DNA of 5,549 bases from contig SKNI01000246.1 in NCBI GenBank assembly GCA_007120615.1, forward strand, positions 1 through 5,549, in the 5' to 3' direction. Shown here piece after piece: positions 1 through 5,549 of the stretch. Source of the stretch: Myxococcales bacterium. Lineage in GTDB: Bacteria; Myxococcota_A; Bradymonadia; Bradymonadales; Bradymonadaceae. A program made the translations under genes and the position numbers. How positions within the stretch are numbered: the first letter of the stretch is position 1; each line of letters starts with the position of its first letter. Below the pieces are notes generated by a model, which ran no database searches, was not told where the DNA came from, and worked only from the letters and a program-made list of their open reading frames with translations.

Positions 1-85
1 CTTCCTCTGCGTCTTTGCGGTCCTCTGCGCCCTCTGCGATTTCCCTTGCCCTTCTCTTGCCTCTCTCTTTCCCCCTCCCCTCCTC
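1..85. repeat. Pyrimidine-rich element, copy 1 (upstream of the exported-protein gene)
   Basis: The first 40 bases contain spaced CTCTGCG-type words (TCTGCGTCTTTGCGG, then CTCTGCGCCCTCTGCG). A C/T-rich stretch follows, and positions 60-85 are an uninterrupted 26-base pyrimidine tract. A clearly related copy in the same orientation lies at about 1657-1731. The shared exact words are TTCCTCTGCGTCTT (2-15 and 1657-1670) and CCCTTGCCCTTCTCTT (43-58 and 1697-1712). The offset changes from 1655 to 1654 between these words, so there is one single-base indel. Similar words of the form CTCTGCGTCTTTGCGG recur between genes in many bacterial genomes, so this is probably a dispersed intergenic repeat and not a gene. 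The element may start before the window. Function is unknown. Confidence 0.7.
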
Positions 86-126
86 GTGAGTAGTTTCAAG
101 GGAGACAGCTCAAACGTTGGAAATCC

Positions 127-133
127 GGGGGGA
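127..133 (+). promoter_or_regulatory. Purine-rich ribosome binding site of the exported-protein gene
   Basis: GGGGGGA ends two bases before the ATG at 136. It is a G-rich, imperfect Shine-Dalgarno. It supports this start, because the codons directly after the ATG already encode the hydrophobic signal sequence. Confidence 0.45.
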
Positions 134-135
134 TC

Positions 136-1569
136 ATGGCCTTACAATATCGTTGGTTGGCGCTTTTGTGGCTGTTGGGACTCTTTTTGATGGCCCATCA
201 CCCACCCTATCCGGCGATATTGGAGTATTTCCCCTTTGATGACACGGTGAACGGCGCTGAGGCGGACTGGGCGTTGTTGACGACGCCCGGCTTTGTGGCG
301 AGTGACGAGCCCACGGGCCTGATGTGTAAGGAGGCCTTCGGTGTGGAGGGGTTGCTCTATGCCGCGGTGCTCGGGCCGACGCATTTCGCGATGGCCGCCG
401 TCGATGGAGTTGCCGTTACCCGAGACGGCTGCGATGTGGACGTGTTGCATCCCGTAGATGGGCGAATCATTGATATGGACGGCCGGGCCGACGTGCTGGT
501 CGTATCGGTCAGTCAAGCCGGAGGCGACGGCCTGTACGCGAGCCTGGACGGTGGAGATTCCCTGGAGCGTGTGGCTACGTTCTCCGAGGAGTTGACCACC
601 ACGGCTGTGGGGCTCGTTGAGGAGTCGGTAGCCGTGGTCTCCGCCTATGTCACCGGAGGAGAGCAACGGGGACAGGCCCGGCTTCTTATCGTCGATCTCG
701 ATGACAACACGGTGGAGGTATTTGAGGATCCCGAAGGGCATCGATATCCCTATGTCTTTGCCGCTTCCGGTGGGCTGGTGGCCTGGGCGGCCAGGGGAGA
801 CATTCGGCCTTATATATTGTGGGGGCCGGCTCAGGAGCCCGACCGTCACCGGGTGGAATTGGACGTCTGGCCGCTCTTTGCGACCTTCGGAGAGGATGGA
901 CAATTGTGGATCTCGGGGCTCGATGAACAATGGCAGGGAGCGGCCCGGGCGACGCCCGATGAGCTGGAGGTCGACGCCCGTCTTGTGGAGCATAATACCA
1001 ATTGCGCCGTTCCCGACGCCGACGGACTCTGGGTCTGCAGCGACGGATTTGCCGAGGCCTACGAGTTGTGGCGACTCGATGGCTCTGAGGAGAAGCAGCC
1101 CTTCTACAGGCTGGCTTATCTCGAGGGGGTCCGCCAGAGCTGTCCAGAAGAGAGCGCCGTTACTCAGGTCTGCCCCGGCGTCTGGGAGTTGCTGCAATCC
1201 AGCATTGCGCAGCGGGAGCTGCCCGACGATCAACCGGTTGACCCGGGCGACGGTGACGGTGATTCTTCCGGCGACCTCGAGGGTCCCGGCGCCGGCGACT
1301 CCGAAGCGAGCGAAGGCGATGGAAACGGCGATGATGATATCGGTGACGAGCGCGACGACTGGATTCGCGACTCCGTCAGTTCTCCGGAATCAGACCACGT
1401 AGAAGACGACGACCCCGGCGATGAGTTCGACCAACAAGAGACCGCCGGCTGTCGCCAGAGCGGAAGCGGTGGGGGCTCCCCGGTGGTGCTCTTTCTGGTG
1501 GTGCTCGGATTCTTTCTCATCCACGCCGGGGGATACCTGACGGGCGTCGATATGAATGACAGAGAGTAA
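136..1569 (+). CDS. Exported protein with propeller-like repeats, acidic linker and C-terminal sorting-type tail
   Basis: No named family is recognised. The 477-residue product starts with a signal peptide: a short basic start (Arg6), a hydrophobic core at about residues 7-19, and likely cleavage after Ala20. There is no lipobox cysteine. Residues about 45-350 are rich in short beta-strand-like segments with Asp/Gly turns. One segment, SLDGGDSLERV (about 136-146), resembles a BNR/Asp-box repeat, so a beta-propeller is a reasonable inference but not proven. Six cysteines (64, 99, 290, 301, 336, 346) could form disulfides outside the cytoplasm. Residues about 364-438 form a low-complexity Asp/Gly/Ser/Glu linker, which may bind calcium. 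The C-terminus has Cys439, a Gly/Ser stretch (SGSGGGS), a hydrophobic segment (about 449-463) and a short polar tail. This matches the general plan of Cys-containing CTERM sorting signals such as MYXO-CTERM, but the usual final Arg cluster is missing. The likely location is the cell surface. The gene stands alone, flanked by two copies of the pyrimidine-rich element. I am sure it is coding and unsure of its role. Confidence 0.85.
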   Translation: MALQYRWLALLWLLGLFLMAHHPPYPAILEYFPFDDTVNGAEADWALLTTPGFVASDEPTGLMCKEAFGVEGLLYAAVLGPTHFAMAAVDGVAVTRDGCDVDVLHPVDGRIIDMDGRADVLVVSVSQAGGDGLYASLDGGDSLERVATFSEELTTTAVGLVEESVAVVSAYVTGGEQRGQARLLIVDLDDNTVEVFEDPEGHRYPYVFAASGGLVAWAARGDIRPYILWGPAQEPDRHRVELDVWPLFATFGEDGQLWISGLDEQWQGAARATPDELEVDARLVEHNTNCAVPDADGLWVCSDGFAEAYELWRLDGSEEKQPFYRLAYLEGVRQSCPEESAVTQVCPGVWELLQSSIAQRELPDDQPVDPGDGDGDSSGDLEGPGAGDSEASEGDGNGDDDIGDERDDWIRDSVSSPESDHVEDDDPGDEFDQQETAGCRQSGSGGGSPVVLFLVVLGFFLIHAGGYLTGVDMNDRE

Positions 1570-1729
1570 TTTCCAGCCGCCCACACCGAGAACCGAAAGG
1601 CGTCACAGGCCATCAACCCCGTTGCGACCAGCCCAAAGACCGCCTTTCCCTTGCCTTTCCTCTGCGTCTTGGCGGTCCTCCGCGTCTTGGCGATTGCCCT
1701 TGCCCTTCTCTTCTCTCTTTTCCCCTCTC
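1570..1729. other. Convergent intergenic region between exported-protein gene and kinase gene
   Basis: No gene is supported in these 160 bases. The region contains copy 2 of the pyrimidine-rich element. A 7-base inverted pair, GACCGCC (1638-1644) and GGCGGTC (1671-1677), could form a hairpin with a 26-base loop, but no T-run follows it, so it is not a typical intrinsic terminator. On the + strand the RNA would be C/U-rich and G-poor after the hairpin. That would suit Rho-dependent termination of the exported-protein transcript; this is inference only. Confidence 0.5.
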
Positions 1730-1731
1730 CT
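1657..1731. repeat. Pyrimidine-rich element, copy 2 (downstream of the exported-protein gene)
   Basis: This is the same element and orientation as at 1-85, with scattered substitutions and one single-base indel. It has an internal near-repeat of 18 bases: TCTGCGTCTTGGCGGTCC (1661-1678) is followed by TCCGCGTCTTGGCGATTG (1679-1696), matching at 14 of 18 positions. Positions 1703-1731 are an uninterrupted 29-base pyrimidine tract. The tract runs into the kinase stop codon (TAG, complement of 1730-1732), so the element directly abuts that gene. The edges are approximate. Confidence 0.7.
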
Positions 1732-3112
1732 ACTCCAGCCTCCGCCTCAGCACCCCTTTGAGCCACCTCCGCTCCACGTCGGTGATCCCGAAAGCGAAGG
1801 GGTACGGATAGACCCCCTCCATCAACACCAGGTGGGCCGGAAGGGGGATAAAAAACAGGGCCTTCTCCTCGCCGGGGCCTCGCTCCTCGACCTCCACAAG
1901 GTCCTCGGTCCAGCCCCGGTGCATTCCGTTGACCGTGTGGCGGTTGATCATGAATTTATCAGTTCCGATGACCAGACGGGTGGGGGAGACAAAGATCTGA
2001 GCGATGAGCAAAAAGGCGCCGCAGGCCGCCAGCACCCAGGGGGTCGCGTCCAGGGTGATCAGGGGAAGCGCAATCCCCAGAGCGATGACCGTTCCCGCGG
2101 CGGCCGCCCAGTAGATCTGGCGATGGAGCCGGGGCGCCGGGATCAGAATCTGGAGGTCTTCACCGTGATCGCTGATTTTGATTTTACTCCCCAGCGGTCG
2201 GCGCAGAACCGGAAGGGGCTCCGAGCCGATGCGGGCCGGAAGCCAGGTGTCTCCGCTTCCCGCCGCCACACGACGGGCCTCGGCCACCGTAGAGATGCGG
2301 TCTTCTACTACCGGGTTTAGCAACCCCTGCAACAGGCGCATCAGGCGATCCGGGACGCCCACGAGCTGGTCTTCGAAGCACAGTCGCATCCGCTTCATCA
2401 CCAGATCGGAGGGATGAATCCGGGTCATCAGATGGACCACCGTGGCGCCCAGAGAATAGAGATCGCTGGCCGCAACGGTGCGGCCTGCCAGCTGTTCCGG
2501 CGCCACATAGCCGGTGGTTCCGATGATCGTAGACCCCATCACCGTATGAGGTCCCAGTACCTGAACGGCACCGAAATCGATGAGAGCGATGGTGTTGTCG
2601 GGGCGCAGAATCAGGTTGGACGGTTTGATATCGCGGTGAATCACGGGGGGATGCAGACTGTGAAGGTACTCCAGGATATCGAGGACGTTGTCGATAAAAT
2701 CAAAGGCCCCCTCCGTGGAGATGACCTCTTCTCGCTCGATGAGCTCCTGAAAGGTCTCACCTTCTACGAATTCGCGAACCAGAAAAAACTGGATGCCTCG
2801 ACTCTCCTGCCCCGACTTTTCGCTCCCCAATGTGTCGTTGTCTACGGAAAATGCATCGATATAGGAGGGGATGGCGGGGTGTTCCAGGTTGCGAAGCGCT
2901 CTTCCTTCTCGCTCAAATAACTCGATGGCCTTCCAGTCTTCGGCGCAATCGAGTGCCAACTCTTTAATCGCGACGGTGCGACCCGTGTGGCGATCGATGC
3001 CGCGAAAAGTCTTACCCTGACCGCCCTGGCCGATCTGTTGACCCACTTCAAAGCGCCCTCGGAGAAGTTCGCCGGTGGGGCCGGTCAATTTCTGGGAAAA
3101 TGGCTCGCTCAC
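1730..3112 (-). CDS. PknB-type serine/threonine protein kinase with C-terminal membrane segments
   Basis: This is a Hanks-type kinase that would phosphorylate Ser/Thr on unidentified target proteins. Numbered from the GTG at 3112 (460 residues), the domain runs from about 21 to 285. It has a Gly-rich loop IGQGGQGKTFRG (27-38), VAIK with Lys50, a likely helix-C Glu69, the catalytic loop HRDIKPSN (Asp161, Lys163, Asn166), DFG (179-181), APE (204-206), SDLYSLG with Asp217, and the late Arg273. All key catalytic residues are present, so it should be active. The HRD arginine and Ser/Thr residues before APE (194-200) fit control by activation-loop autophosphorylation. Two hydrophobic segments follow (about 333-352 and 358-375). 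The last 85 residues end in VERRWLKGVLRRRLE and have no PASTA, TPR or other recognised sensor repeat. The two segments would form a hairpin that leaves both ends in the cytoplasm. The frame is open upstream to a TTG at 3160, but the extra 16 residues look unlike kinase N-termini and that TTG has no ribosome site. The GTG at 3112 has only a weak GAG seven bases upstream. The function is certain; the start is not. Confidence 0.95.
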   Translation of the reverse strand: MSEPFSQKLTGPTGELLRGRFEVGQQIGQGGQGKTFRGIDRHTGRTVAIKELALDCAEDWKAIELFEREGRALRNLEHPAIPSYIDAFSVDNDTLGSEKSGQESRGIQFFLVREFVEGETFQELIEREEVISTEGAFDFIDNVLDILEYLHSLHPPVIHRDIKPSNLILRPDNTIALIDFGAVQVLGPHTVMGSTIIGTTGYVAPEQLAGRTVAASDLYSLGATVVHLMTRIHPSDLVMKRMRLCFEDQLVGVPDRLMRLLQGLLNPVVEDRISTVAEARRVAAGSGDTWLPARIGSEPLPVLRRPLGSKIKISDHGEDLQILIPAPRLHRQIYWAAAAGTVIALGIALPLITLDATPWVLAACGAFLLIAQIFVSPTRLVIGTDKFMINRHTVNGMHRGWTEDLVEVEERGPGEEKALFFIPLPAHLVLMEGVYPYPFAFGITDVERRWLKGVLRRRLE

Positions 3113-3360
3113 TACATCACTCGTATGGGGAAAACACAAAGCTATCACACTCGTCCACAATAGGGGGACGACTGCCGAACATCTATGATCCTAAACACGG
3201 GTTTGCGATTCAACCTTCCTTTCGGAGCGCGGACGGGGACCTCCACGCTTCGAGTTAACAGTTGAGCCCGGCGCAGTGTTAACAGTTGAGCCCGGCGCAG
3301 TGTTCCCGTACTCGAAGAGTGCTTGTCAGTACCGCGGAATGTCCCGAAATTTGCAGCACT
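3113..3360. promoter_or_regulatory. Divergent intergenic region between kinase and permease genes
   Basis: These 248 bases separate the likely starts of two divergent genes and must hold promoters for both. The most visible element is the tandem 24-base repeat at 3257-3304. A possible + strand -35 box TTGTCA (3323-3328) has only a poor -10 match, GAAATT (3346-3351), at 17-base spacing. If it is real, transcription would start almost at the permease ATG. ACTC-GAA-GAGT (about 3310-3320) is a small inverted repeat. No convincing sigma-70 promoter was found for the kinase. No small gene is supported here. Confidence 0.4.
3257..3304. repeat. Perfect tandem duplication of a 24-base unit
   Basis: Two identical 24-base copies, 3257-3280 and 3281-3304, abut exactly. 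Each begins with AACAGT and ends with AGTGTT; these ends are complementary at five of six positions, but the GC-rich middle is not palindromic. The junction creates a perfect 8-base palindrome, TGTTAACA (3277-3284). The repeat lies 57 bases upstream of the permease ATG. It may be a duplicated regulator site or a recent slippage product. A TTG inside copy 2 (3286) opens the permease frame but is not a credible start. Confidence 0.9.
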
Positions 3361-5142
3361 ATGACGATCGAACTCACCATAGTGATCGCGCTGACGGTGC
3401 TGGCGCTGATTCTCTTCGTGACGGAGGTCCTGCGAGTCGAAGTAGTCGCCCTGATCGTGCTGGCTGTATTGCTTCTGAGCGGGATTTTGACCGCCGAAGA
3501 AGGGCTGCAGGGGTTTAGCAATGAGGCCACCGTGGCCATCGGGGCGATGTTTGTCTTAAGCGAAGGCCTGCGTCAGACGGGAGTGCTAAAGCAGTTGGCC
3601 GCCCGGCTGGGAAAGCTCTTTCGCTATCATTATCGCCTGGCCCTTCTGGTGATGATGACCGGGGTGGCGGTGGTGTCGGCGTTTATCAATAACGTGGCCG
3701 TGGTGGCGATCATGCTACCTGTGATGCTGGGGATGTGTCGCTCCATCGGCATCAGTCCCCGCCGGGTGTTGATACCGCTCTCCTTCTCGGCGATGTTCGG
3801 GGGCTGCTGGACCCTGATCGGGACCTCTTCCAATCTTCTTGTCAGCGGTCTGATCGCCGAGCAAGGCCTGGCCCCCATCGGCATGTTTGAGATCACCCAT
3901 CTGGGCATGATCTTCTTTGTGGTGGGGACCATTTATCTATTGACCGTCGGCCAGTGGCTTTTGCCCGACCGAAATGGAGACCAAGAGCTTCGCCAGGCCT
4001 ACGAATTGGAGGAATATCGGGCCGAACTCCAGCTCCAACCGGAGCATCCGGCGGTCGGCCAAAAAGCCTCGGAGTTCTTTCCGAGTGGAGGAGAAGCCCA
4101 GCTCATCGGAGTGTTACGTAACGGGGTCCTGGTGGCCGGGGAGTTAGAGGAGATCTCGTTGGAGTCCAACGACGTGCTTCGAATCTCGGCAGCAGCCCGG
4201 GTGGTCCGGGACCTCGACGATAGCCAGGATCTCAAGATTATGCCCCTGGAGAAGCTCCCCGATGAGAAGTTGCAAAAAATGCCGAAGAGTCTGGAACTCT
4301 TCGAAGTGGTCATCTCACCGGACTCGGCGGTGGTGGGCCAGACCCTCCGAGAGGCGGGCTTTGAGCGGCATCATCCAGCGTTTGTCATCGCCCTGAGACG
4401 GGCGGGCAAGGTGGTCGTCGACGATATTCTCAATGTTGATCTCCACGGCGGCGATACTCTGCTGATGCAGGCACCTCACGATCGACTTCGACACCTTCAA
4501 GAGAGCGGTGACTTTATTGTGGTCTCCGAGATCGGCACACCGGTGTATAAAGAAAAATTAGTCGCTCCCGTAATCCTGGTGATTCTGACAGTGGTCTTTC
4601 TGGCGGCCATCGGATGGATGCCGATTGTCAATCTGGCGGTAGCGGCGGCCGTGCTCCTGGTCGTCATCGGCGCCCTCTCGAGTGAAGATGCCTATGAGGC
4701 CATCGACTGGCAGGTGATCTTTTTATTGGGAGGGTTCATCCCGCTGGGCATCGCTGCGGAGAAGGTCGGCGCGATCAATCTGGTCGCCGACGGTCTTGTA
4801 GGCTGGCTGGGCGCTTATGGACCACTGGCCCTTCTGGCGGGGTTTTATCTCGTCACCAATTTCATGAGTGATATCATCTCCAATCAGGCCACCGCCGTGC
4901 TCATCACCCCGTTGGCGCTGGCCACCGCCATCTCCCTGGGCGTCGATCCCAGACCCTTTGCCATCGCCGTTGCCTTTGCCTCCTCCAACAGCTTTGCTTC
5001 TCCCGTGGGCTATCACACCAACGTCATGATCTACGGCGCCGGCAATTATCGATATCTGGATTTTGTAAAGGTGGGTCTGCCGCTGAACCTGCTCTTTTTA
5101 GGGACGGCGGTGATCTTTTTGCCCCGCTTCTGGGCGTTTTGA
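3361..5142 (+). CDS. SLC13/DASS-family ion symporter with two inserted RCK_C domains
   Basis: This is an inner-membrane permease of the divalent anion:Na+ symporter (ion transporter) superfamily, 593 residues from the ATG at 3361. The N-terminal membrane half (about 3-200) has FINNVAVVAIMLP (Asn110-Asn111) and GGCWTLIGTSSN (Thr151, Gly154-Asn158), the hairpin/substrate motif of the family. The C-terminal half (about 400-592) repeats it with MSDIISNQATAVLITP (Ser507-Asn508) and SPVGYHTN (Ser547, Thr553, Asn554). The halves match the inverted-repeat fold of the family. Between them, residues about 208-285 and 308-390 form two soluble RCK_C (TrkA_C) type domains, as in many bacterial SLC13 permeases often annotated as sulfate transporters. 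These domains suggest control by a cytosolic ligand. The substrate cannot be read from sequence; sulfate, another divalent anion or a dicarboxylate are possible. The frame is open back to a TTG at 3286, but those 25 residues are polar and Cys/Arg-rich, and homologous proteins normally start just before the first helix. No clear Shine-Dalgarno precedes the ATG. The gene looks intact and full length. Confidence 0.93.
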   Translation: MTIELTIVIALTVLALILFVTEVLRVEVVALIVLAVLLLSGILTAEEGLQGFSNEATVAIGAMFVLSEGLRQTGVLKQLAARLGKLFRYHYRLALLVMMTGVAVVSAFINNVAVVAIMLPVMLGMCRSIGISPRRVLIPLSFSAMFGGCWTLIGTSSNLLVSGLIAEQGLAPIGMFEITHLGMIFFVVGTIYLLTVGQWLLPDRNGDQELRQAYELEEYRAELQLQPEHPAVGQKASEFFPSGGEAQLIGVLRNGVLVAGELEEISLESNDVLRISAAARVVRDLDDSQDLKIMPLEKLPDEKLQKMPKSLELFEVVISPDSAVVGQTLREAGFERHHPAFVIALRRAGKVVVDDILNVDLHGGDTLLMQAPHDRLRHLQESGDFIVVSEIGTPVYKEKLVAPVILVILTVVFLAAIGWMPIVNLAVAAAVLLVVIGALSSEDAYEAIDWQVIFLLGGFIPLGIAAEKVGAINLVADGLVGWLGAYGPLALLAGFYLVTNFMSDIISNQATAVLITPLALATAISLGVDPRPFAIAVAFASSNSFASPVGYHTNVMIYGAGNYRYLDFVKVGLPLNLLFLGTAVIFLPRFWAF

Positions 5143-5157
5143 TCATTGTTTTGATCA
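5140..5157. repeat. Paired TGATCA palindromes carrying the stop codons of both convergent genes
   Basis: TGATCA occurs at 5140-5145 and 5152-5157, six bases apart, within a 9-base direct repeat TTTTGATCA (5137-5145 and 5149-5157). The permease stop TGA is in the first copy, and the Hpt stop TGA, read on the minus strand, is in the second. The two copies could also pair into a 6-base stem with a 6-base loop. With no GC-rich stem or proper T-run, it would be at best a weak terminator. Confidence 0.6.
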
Positions 5158-5517
5158 CCGCTTCAGATAGTCGCGCAATTCATTTCGCACCCACACGATC
5201 TCCGCCTTCAGCGCTCCCAGGGCTTCATCGGCCCCGGCGAGTTGTTCCTCCCGGCCCATCTTCTCCATGTGCTGGGCGGCCTTTACGGCAGCGGCGGCAC
5301 AAAAGACATCGGTAGAGCCTTTGAGATCGTGAGCCGCTCGAAAGACCCCGGCGGCATCCTCGTCGGCCACCGATTTCTCCAGCAGGGCCATCCATCGGGG
5401 GCTTTCTCGAAGAAAAATCTCGGCCAACTCACCGAACATCTCTTCGTCTCCCGCAAGACGGCTCAATGCGCGCTCCAGATCCAGGACCCCCGGTTCCGAA
5501 TGTTCAGTCGAACTCAT
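5155..5517 (-). CDS. Stand-alone Hpt (histidine phosphotransfer) domain protein
   Basis: This 120-residue protein is a single Hpt domain. Such proteins shuttle phosphate between receiver domains in multistep two-component phosphorelays in the cytoplasm. The phosphorylated histidine is His63 in AAHDLKGST, with the conserved Lys66 and Gly67 next to it. The surrounding sequence is predicted to be all helical, as expected for the four-helix bundle: about 13-38 (LERALSRLAGDEEMFGELAEIFL), 40-61, 63-85 and 93-118. The usual small residues after the motif are partly replaced (STDVFCAA), which is within family variation. There is no kinase or receiver domain in the protein or elsewhere in the window, so its partners lie outside. 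The start is supported by GGAGT four bases upstream of the ATG. The gene is convergent with the permease and ends 12 bases from it. Confidence 0.92.
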   Translation of the reverse strand: MSSTEHSEPGVLDLERALSRLAGDEEMFGELAEIFLRESPRWMALLEKSVADEDAAGVFRAAHDLKGSTDVFCAAAAVKAAQHMEKMGREEQLAGADEALGALKAEIVWVRNELRDYLKR

Positions 5518-5521
5518 GATT

Positions 5522-5526
5522 ACTCC
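5522..5526 (-). promoter_or_regulatory. Ribosome binding site of the Hpt gene
   Basis: GGAGT on the minus strand, followed by AATC and then the ATG at 5517. It fixes the start, although the reading frame itself stays open to the window edge. A TAA in another frame (complement of 5520-5522) overlaps it and could be the stop of an upstream gene. Confidence 0.6.
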
Positions 5527-5549
5527 ACACCTAGAGGGGTCGAATCCTC

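Noticed and set aside
1..85. CRISPR-like or phage attachment array from the repeated CTCTGCG words
   Set aside because: The units are short, diverged and without regular spacers, and no cas, integrase or tRNA gene is near.
142..1233. Long open frame (363 codons) on the minus strand inside the exported-protein gene
   Set aside because: It mirrors a gene with a clear signal peptide, linker and C-terminal anchor. Its own product has no recognisable domain or hydrophobic pattern. Long antisense frames are common in GC-rich DNA.
1556..2320. Open + strand frame (254 codons) overlapping the end of the exported-protein gene and antisense to the kinase
   Set aside because: The product is a Pro/Arg/Ser-rich low-complexity translation of the pyrimidine repeat followed by antisense kinase sequence. 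The kinase on the other strand is unambiguous.
2414..2920. Open + strand frame (168 codons) antisense to the kinase catalytic domain
   Set aside because: It covers the opposite strand of the HRD and DFG motifs. There is no independent evidence of coding.
3286..3360. TTG start giving the permease a 25-residue N-terminal extension
   Set aside because: The extension is polar with several Cys and Arg residues, the TTG lies inside the tandem repeat with no ribosome site, and the ATG at 3361 sits just before the first membrane helix.
5530..5549. GGGTCGAATCC-like string resembling a tRNA T-arm
   Set aside because: The 5-base T-stem does not pair properly in either orientation, no CCA or acceptor stem follows on the minus strand, and the window ends before any other tRNA part could be seen.

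Overview
The window is about 60% GC by eye and carries four convincing genes. The gene content suggests a Myxococcota- or Bradymonadales-like deltaproteobacterial relative: an exported protein with an acidic linker and a C-terminal Cys/Gly/transmembrane sorting-type tail, a PknB-type Ser/Thr kinase with a membrane anchor, and a stand-alone Hpt phosphorelay protein. This placement is inferred from gene content only; there is no rRNA or other phylogenetic marker here.

Layout. Positions 1-135 are non-coding and begin with a pyrimidine-rich, internally repetitive element. Next on the + strand is a secreted, probably surface-anchored protein of unknown function (136-1569). A second, diverged copy of the element lies in the convergent gap that follows (about 1657-1731) and touches the stop codon of the minus-strand kinase gene (1730-3112, possibly from 3160). 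The 248-base divergent region between the kinase and the + strand permease contains a perfect tandem duplication of a 24-base unit. The permease (3361-5142) is an SLC13/DASS-type ion symporter with two RCK_C (TrkA_C) domains inserted between its two membrane halves. It ends 12 bases from the stop codon of a convergent Hpt gene (5155-5517, minus). Both of these stop codons lie in copies of the palindrome TGATCA.

The genes do not form an obvious pathway. The strands run +, -, +, -, so no two of them can share a transcript. The kinase and permease share a divergent regulatory region, but a functional link is not demonstrated. The Hpt gene may belong to an operon that continues beyond the right edge. 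No CRISPR, transposase, phage gene, rRNA or tRNA was seen. I found no complete new system; the points most worth checking are the paired pyrimidine elements, the tandem 24-mer, and the unusual C-terminal tail of the exported protein.
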